Below, one piece after another: positions 58,735-64,000 of a DNA stretch of 64,000 bases. The position numbers and the translations under genes are program-made. How positions within the stretch are numbered: position 1 is the stretch's first letter; each line of letters opens with the position of its first letter. The DNA is from Hippopus hippopus. Lineage: Eukaryota > Mollusca > Bivalvia > Cardiida > Cardiidae. The notes beneath the pieces are model-generated. The model was not told the origin of the DNA and did no database searches. It was given only the letters and a program-made list of their open reading frames with translations. The stretch covers positions 33,015,562 to 33,079,561 of the forward strand of contig OX328112.1 in the NCBI GenBank assembly GCA_946811185.2. The letters are read 5' to 3'.

Positions 58735-59117
58735 AAGGGTTGATGGGACAATTTTTGTGATAGATTTCAGCAAGATTTTAGCAAGGTTTTGCACTACTTA
58801 ATGACAAAACTAAATTATACAAAGTGCATACATTTTCAACAAAATGCATAAAAATTTTGAATCTATTTTGAATACATTTAACCCCCCTGTGGTTGCTTCA
58901 TTTCTACTTTGCAGCAGACTACTTTCAAAATCATTGTTGGTGATGGAGAAAACCATAAGTGCCTGCCTCGATTTCAGTGTAATAGAAGCCAGTCCGTATT
59001 TTCTTGTCTTACACATTGTGATGTCATATAGGAGTGTTATACGACTTCATTTATTAAAAACAAAGTATTCTTGCTCATCATTTCCCAAAGCAATGTACCA
59101 CACATATTTCGCTATCA
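58735..59117. other. No gene recognised
   Basis: A 107-codon plus-strand frame (58844-59167) and a 68-codon minus frame overlap here. Neither has a domain or splice support, and the former ends in an A copy. Confidence 0.35.
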
Positions 59118-59287
59118 ATTCAAAAGTGAAATTAATGATAGTGGGAAAAGAAAGAAATGCTTGTTAAAAAGCATTTTTTCCTTTACCAACATTATTTTCT
59201 ACCCTTCCAAAGAAAAATTTTGAATTTTGAGTGGCATTTAGTTTGTCGTCTGCAATTATGGGACAAGTCTAAATTTTTGTCATAAGG
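59118..59287 (+). mobile_element. Family A element, forward, left end missing
   Basis: TGATAGTGGGAAAAGAAAG with a GTTAAAAAGC centre, right arm GTTTGTCGTCTGCAATTATG (shortened) to TTTGTCATAAGG. Confidence 0.72.
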
Positions 59288-59335
59288 GGCAAATTTATTA
59301 CAGAAGATATTAAAGTGATGTGCAGAGACTTAAAT

Positions 59336-59541
59336 CTTAAATGTTTTATTAAACGACAATATTTTAGACTAGTCCAAATTGGAAGAGGCTGCAGGCGACA
59401 AACTAAATGTTGTAAAAAATAGGAAATCTTTCTTTGTAAGAGGAGAAAACATGCTAGTTACTAGCATTTTGTTCTTTTCCTTCTTTTTCAGTTTTCTTTC
59501 TCAGGGTCATTAACACTCTGGATTGTGTGGTAAAGTGTTAT
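59336..59541 (-). mobile_element. Family A element, reverse
   Basis: TTAAATGTTTTATTAAACGAC start, palindrome eroded outside the core, GTGTGGTAAAGTGTTA end. Confidence 0.8.
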
Positions 59542-59575
59542 ACATACTCATTTGTGCAATACTTCAGAATTGAAG

Positions 59576-59793
59576 CTCTCTCCCTAACAACAAATTTTGG
59601 ATTTTTCTAATGGCAAAGTATCAGCAAGATGAAAATTTTCAAAGTGACACAAATGAAGTAAGTTCACTGATAGGATAGAAAATCTAGTTGAAAAAGGAGG
59701 AAATGATGGTAAACAACATCTCTGCTTCCAACAATATTTTTAAAAGCCTTCTTCCCAAGACTTGTTAAAGCACGTACTCTCTGGTGAAGGGTC
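59576..59793 (-). mobile_element. Family A element, reverse, old
   Basis: CTCTCCCTAACAACAAATTT start, core GGAGGAAATGATGGTAAAC, end CTCTCTGGTGAAGGGTCAA. Confidence 0.7.
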
Positions 59794-59837
59794 AAATATA
59801 CCTGTGCAACAAATTATGCAAATTTCAAATTTCTTAT

Positions 59838-60033
59838 TTAACCCTTTACTAAACAATCTCTAGTTTTAACAACCCAGAGGAAGAAGCATTTTGAAAGCAC
59901 TGCAGGAAAAGGAGAAAGTGCTGGTAACCAGCATTTTCTTAATTTCCCACATTGTTTTCTACTCTACGAAACACAAATTTCAAGTTTTAAGTTACATTTG
60001 TCATCTGCAAATGCTTTCAATTTGGCCAAGGCC
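59838..60033 (+). mobile_element. Family A element, forward, end lost
   Basis: TTAACCCTTTACTAAACAAT start, palindrome with several changes, arm to GGCCAAGGCCAAAC where the next copy starts. Confidence 0.85.
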
Positions 60034-60250
60034 AAACTTCTCTCTGTCCCAAACGACAATATTCTAGACAAGTCCAATTTCAAAGCACCTGCAGGTGACA
60101 AATGATGGGATTTGAATCAGATAATCTAGAAAACATTGTGGGAAAAGGAGGAAATGCTGGTTACCAGCATTTTCTTCTTTTCCCACAATGTTTTCTTAAG
60201 GCCTACTTCTTAGGGTCGTTAAAACATGGGATTGTATGTTAAAGGGTAAG
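60034..60250 (-). mobile_element. Family A element, reverse, start lost
   Basis: CTCTCTGTCCCAAACGACAA start, palindrome near-perfect (GGAGGAAATGC), end TTGTATGTTAAAGGGTAA. Confidence 0.85.
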
Positions 60251-60334
60251 GCTATAAATCACTTGTTTTTCCAGCATGCCAGAGATTGGATTTTAATGCA
60301 TATTAAAAGTGTGTTTGTTTGTATAAATAGTATG

Positions 60335-60478
60335 CTACTGAAAATCAGCATCTTCTCCTTTTCCCACTATATTTTCTTTGCATTCAAGAACAAATTTTGT
60401 CACTTGGGCAACCTATAATTTGTTATTCTGCGAAAGCTTTGAATTTGGACAAGCCTAAATTTTTTTAGTTTCTTAAAG
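60335..60478 (+). mobile_element. Family A right half, forward
   Basis: GAAAATCAGCATCTTCTCC...TTTTTTTAGTTTCTTAAAG. Confidence 0.7.
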
Positions 60479-60487
60479 ACTAAACTG

Positions 60488-60690
60488 ATATTACCAACAA
60501 CAAAATTATGGAATCAACCATATTGAAAGCATATGCAGACAACAAATCAATTACGTGTATTGCTCAAATGATGATTTCTGTCTTAAATAGAAAACACTGT
60601 GCGAATAAGAGAAAATGCTGGTTACCAGCATTTTCTCCTTTTCTCATGATGTTTTCAAAAGCTTTCTCTGAGGGTCGTTAAAAGTCCATG
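60488..60690 (-). mobile_element. Family A element, reverse, both tips eroded
   Basis: GATATTACCAACAACAAAAT start, palindrome with AATAAGAG change, end GGGTCGTTAAAAGTCCATGG. Confidence 0.8.
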
Positions 60691-60899
60691 GATAAGTTTT
60701 GTACAAAGAACATGTAATCTTATAAATAGACGAACATTCCAACAAGATGATAACTAAAAAACCGGTGCACAGATTTCGAGATCTTGCATGCACGCCTGAT
60801 GTGATTTTAAGCTACACATATACATTAAAATGTTGTTCTGCACTTGTGGTATTCTGCCTTTGATGCCAGAATGAAAGCATGCATTTTTCTGCATTTCAT
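60691..60899. other. No recognisable feature
   Basis: Nothing identified. Confidence 0.4.
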
Positions 60900-61106
60900 T
60901 AAAACCCTTAGCCCAAACAATCCCGAGTTTTGAGGACCCGGGAAAGAGGCCTTTTGAAAACATTGTGGGAAAAGGAGAAAATGCTGGTAACCAGCATTTT
61001 CTCCTCTTCCAACAATGTTTTCTATCCTATCAAAGACAAATTCCATCAATTCGGCAGCATTTACTTTGTCATCTGCAAATGCTTTTTGTTTTGTGGTAAA
61101 GAGTTT
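60900..61106 (+). mobile_element. Family A element, forward
   Basis: AAACCCTTAGCCCAAACAAT start, near-perfect palindrome, right arm shortened by ~24 bases (ATGCTTTTTGTTTTGTGG). Confidence 0.88.
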
Positions 61107-61107
61107 T

Positions 61108-61324
61108 CTTTATACACATGACAAAATTTTAGTCTCATGTCCATTAATTAAAAACATTTGCAAACAACAAATTGAATATAGCTAAAATAATAAGATTTGT
61201 ATTTGAGAGGGCAGAAAACATTTATGGGAAAAGGAAAAAATGCTGGTTACCAGCACTTGCTCCCTTTCCACACTATCTTTTCAAAAAGTATTCTTCACCA
61301 GGGTCATTGGTATACCGTTAACTC
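61108..61324 (-). mobile_element. Family A element, reverse
   Basis: TTTATACACATGACAAAATT start, palindrome with CACTTGCTCC and CCACACTATC changes, end TTGGTATACCGTTAA. Confidence 0.8.
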
Positions 61325-61514
61325 ATACCTGCAAATTATGGCATCAATTTTTTTTTATAAATGACATAAACATTCCAGTTGGTGTTTCTGCCACAATGAC
61401 TTTAGTAGTTGTTGACAGCAAGGGCGTCAAAAGCTGTCATGAATTATTTACCATGGAGGTATGTGTCTAGACCTATAATGTTCTCTATGGAATCACTTTT
61501 TCTTCAAGCTTGCT

Positions 61515-61824
61515 GCCGAACCCCGCAGCTCAGTCGGTAGTGTACAGGACTCAAGAACATGGGGTCAATGGTTTGATTCCTGGCTTGGCCAATTTCTTTC
61601 GGAGGATTAATGATAGTCACTGTGACAGGATTCATTCCTCTCTCACCCTCGACTGTTTTTTTTTCGACGATGGTTATGTAAGAAGCAGCCAATGGCTTGG
61701 AAAGAGTATTGTGCGGAGTACTGGTAAAAGAAACTCAAGGAAAGCATGGATAGGTGCACTGGCCACAGCAATATAACTGAAACAATCTCGAAAATGGCAT
61801 TAAATATTATAACATCAATCAATC
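61515..61824 (+). mobile_element. SINE family 1, forward
   Basis: Box A-like CAGCTCAGTCGG (61526-61537), box B GGTTTGATTCC (61570-61580), tail ATCAATCAATC. AAGCTTGCT (61506-61514) and AAGTTTGCT (61825-61833) form an imperfect 9-bp target duplication. Confidence 0.88.
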
Positions 61825-61842
61825 AAGTTTGCTTACAGTAAC

Positions 61843-62036
61843 TTGTTACCACACTACAAAATTTTTAAGTTGTTTGAATCCAAAGCAAATTTTGCAGACG
61901 GAAAATTAAATGTGGGTCAAATTGTAAGATTTGCCTTTGATAAGTCAGGAAACACTGTGGAAAAAGAGAAAATTCTTGTTTCCAGTATTTCTCCTTTTCC
62001 CACAATGATTCTAAAAGGCTTTTTACTCAGGGTCAC
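61843..62036 (-). mobile_element. Family A element, reverse, cut short
   Basis: TGTTACCACACTACAAAATT start, palindrome eroded, stops after TACTCAGGGTCA. Confidence 0.75.
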
Positions 62037-62077
62037 TCCAGCATTTTCTCCTTTTCCAACAATGTTTTCTACCCTTT
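62037..62077 (+). repeat. Palindrome right-arm scrap
   Basis: CAGCATTTTCTCCTTTTCC then AACAATGTTTTCTACCC, joined directly to the next A copy. Confidence 0.7.
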
Positions 62078-62304
62078 AACTCTTTACCACACAATGACGA
62101 CTTTTAACGCCCCTGAAAGAGAAGGCTTTTGAAAACATTGTGGGAAAAGGAGAAAATGCTGGTAACCAGCATTTTCTCCTTTTCCCACAATGTTTTCTAC
62201 CCTATCAAAGAAAAATCATTTCATATGAGCCACGTTAAAACTGTCATCTACAAATGCTTTCAATTTGGACAGATCTAAAATTTTGTCATGTGGTAAAGGG
62301 TTAA
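62076..62304 (+). mobile_element. Family A element, forward, full length, near consensus
   Basis: TTAACTCTTTACCACACAAT start, perfect palindrome, CATGTGGTAAAGGGTTAA end. Confidence 0.94.
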
Positions 62305-62402
62305 ACAAGAAATTTTGCCATTTGGGCTGCATATAATCTGTCATCTGCAAATGCTTTGACACTGGAGAGGTCTGGAATTTTGTCGTTTGGTAAAGGATTT
62401 AC
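62301..62402 (+). repeat. Additional A right arm
   Basis: ATTTTGCCATTTGGGCTGC, CATCTGCAAATGCTTTGACA, TTTGGTAAAGGATTTA; attached to the previous TTAA. Confidence 0.7.
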
Positions 62403-63186
62403 TCCCTAGCACACGACATGATTGCAGCCTAAGGGTTAAAATACCATTCTAAAATTTTATCTACTTTTACCCTTTTCTTCTCATAAACACATTTTGCCTC
62501 ATCTGTTGCTGACAAACTTTCAAAAAAGCATTCAAGTAACAAAGTTTATTGGACATAATTCCTAACCATGTTACAACCAAGATTCATTAGTTTGGTATGT
62601 TCTTCAATGTTTCAACAATTGATAAATTCCAAAAGCTGAATAAACGACTATTTGGTAATTAATTAAAACAAGATTTTGTTTTCCACGAACAGGTGCTTTA
62701 AACAAGATATTTTTACATCAAAAAGATAGTGGGACTGATTACGGCTATTAACTTTCAATTACCATACCAGATATTAAGTTGATACCCATTCCCTTAGTAG
62801 ATTATGCAAAGGGCTCTCCCAAAATGGATTGTACAAAGACATGTCCAACTCTATTCAACAAGAAATTTCCTCAGTGGACTGTAAAAAGACCATTCCAACT
62901 ATTCAATTATGGTGTTGATCAGATCACTGTATGAAAAAATGTTGAGAAATATGTCAATCTGAATCATTTTAACTCATTTCTTTCAGTTGATTCTGAACTG
63001 AAGATGTAACACTTGGGAGGTTGTGGCTGAAAGGGTACAAGATATGTAACTCTGCTAAAAATGATTTGATATGACATGCAATTTGAGAAGTACTTAAATA
63101 GTTGAAAGACAGTAACCAGAGTTAGAACATACTACTTGACAGTTTTGCAGTCTGTCAAGGTACTTAATATGCCCTTTAATATCTAT
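62403..63186. other. No gene recognised
   Basis: AT-rich. GGATTGTACAAAGACATGTCC / GGACTGTAAAAAGACCATTCC (62825, 62876) is a weak local repeat. Confidence 0.4.
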
Positions 63187-63708
63187 ACCAAACAACCTTA
63201 GAGAGTAAGGCATTTGAAAACATCATGAGAAAACAAGAAAATGCTGGTAACCAGCATTTTCTCTTTTTCCCCTGTTGTCTGCGCATGTCATATTCTTCCA
63301 AGGTTCCACCTGTCTGCTATGACGCATCACCCATCCTATATACAAAGGAAAAGTAGGGATTATACCAAAGCTATTACCCAAGCCTGTATGGGCTGTTTTA
63401 ATAAATGGCCGGTGCATAGGTTAAATGCTAGCTGATCATAGCTGAATGAATCGCACCAGGTAGCGTTTTACTGAGTAAACATTTATTTTGAAATTCAAAG
63501 TAATGGTTGTAGTTTTGAAAAGTAGTCTGGTTCTGTACCCAGAATGCCCAAATCAGATAGGTGTGTATTTGATGAATGCCATCTAGCTGAAGATAATGTC
63601 TTTTCCCCCACAATGTTTTCTACCTTTCGAAAACAAAAATGTAAAATTTTGAGTCAAAATTTATTTTTCAGTCTGCAAATTCTTTCAAATTGGACAAGTC
63701 TTAAACCA
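63187..63708 (+). mobile_element. Family A element split by ~320 bp of other sequence
   Basis: Left part TACCAAACAACCTTAGAGAG to TTTTCTCTTTTTCCCC (about 63270). Right part TTTTCCCCCACAATGTTTTC (63600) to GGACAAGTCTTAAACC. The intervening stretch is not recognised and holds two short opposed frames without motifs. Confidence 0.65.
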
Positions 63709-63719
63709 TAATGCTCTGG

Positions 63720-63860
63720 AACCCAGTTCAGTTGTTTTTGCAGACAGTGTAGACCAAGATCAGACTGCACAGAATGTGCAGTCTGATCTTGGATCTACAC
63801 TGTCCGCTACTTTGTTCCATATTCTGGCCATAACAACAACGAAAATTTGGTATTTCGGGT
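63720..63860 (-). mobile_element. Family B element, reverse, partial
   Basis: Very good hairpin 63743-63801 (GACCAAGATCAGACTGCAC against GTGCAGTCTGATCTTGGATC); outer ends indistinct. Confidence 0.8.
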
Positions 63861-64000
63861 TCTTTTTGTAATTGAAGCAGTCCATTATATTAATTCAGCA
63901 CTGTAAGAGTTCAATTTGATTGTTAGATAAAAGGTTTAAAAGTATGCTGTCAAAGTTTTTGCCAAATGATATTGCACCACTGAAGCTGTTACACATTTTC
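63861..64000. other. No recognisable feature
   Basis: AT-rich to the window edge. Confidence 0.4.

Noticed and set aside
58844..59167. 107-codon open frame on the plus strand
   Set aside because: No domain, no splice context, ends inside an A element, and overlaps an opposite-strand frame of similar quality.
4158..62079. Dozens of frames containing phrases such as ENIVGKGENAGYQHFLLFPQCF
   Set aside because: This is the family A palindrome read in frame; it occurs on both strands because the core is its own inverse. There is no protein family behind it.

Overview
The window looks like repeat-saturated, AT-rich nuclear DNA of a metazoan, most likely a marine bivalve mollusc. The pointers are tRNA-headed SINEs with AATC tails, elements ending in ACGGACGCACGACGGAC-type sequence with a terminal hairpin before CTAA, many short MITEs, and LDLa exons with animal-style phase-1 splice junctions. 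The species assignment is inference. No bacterial, organellar or viral gene organisation is visible, and nearly all short open frames here are translations of repeats.

Genes: the only convincing host coding sequence is two LDL-receptor class A exons on the minus strand (5038-5148, then 2772-2897). Both are bounded by AG/GT sites in phase 1 and carry all six cysteines. The rest of the window would lie upstream of, or in introns of, that gene. A broken RecQ-family helicase fragment (about 15748-16150) sits inside a small inverted-repeat element. A short ORF with a possible splice donor lies inside a large foldback element (40238-41349).

Mobile DNA: the dominant feature is one ~228 bp family, called A here. 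It starts TTAACYCTTTACCA, ends TGGTAAAGAGTTAA, and has a near-perfect ~66-nt palindrome in the middle. I count roughly 100 full, partial or rearranged copies, about a third of the window by eye. A second TTAA family, B (~205 bp, ~60-nt hairpin, TTAACCCTTARAGYGC end), has about 15 copies. A and B repeatedly abut and share one TTAA, giving trains such as 3682-4335, 18950-19456 and 52882-53492. Families C (TTAAGGATAGGGCACC ends), D (AGCCATGCTCTGTGAAAAGG ends), E (long dispersed repeat), a TA-flanked mariner-like MITE, two SINE families, Helitron-like elements and several foldbacks make up most of the rest.

Tandem DNA: a 34-bp repeat in a 102-bp three-unit higher-order pattern (33178-33985), a ~105-bp array beside the LDLa gene (5990-6715), ~145-bp repeats inside a Helitron-like element, a 38-bp minisatellite (42268-42432) and a very short interstitial telomeric tract (37717-37752).

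How it fits together: nested insertions with readable target-site duplications give a partial chronology. SINEs, C elements and a Helitron-like element interrupt A copies; C and the RecQ-carrying element interrupt D copies; a TA-MITE has an apparent empty-site paralogue nearby. No transposase gene for A, B, C or D is visible, so these are non-autonomous. Coordinates of repeat ends are read by eye; allow a few bases of error, more for degenerate copies.
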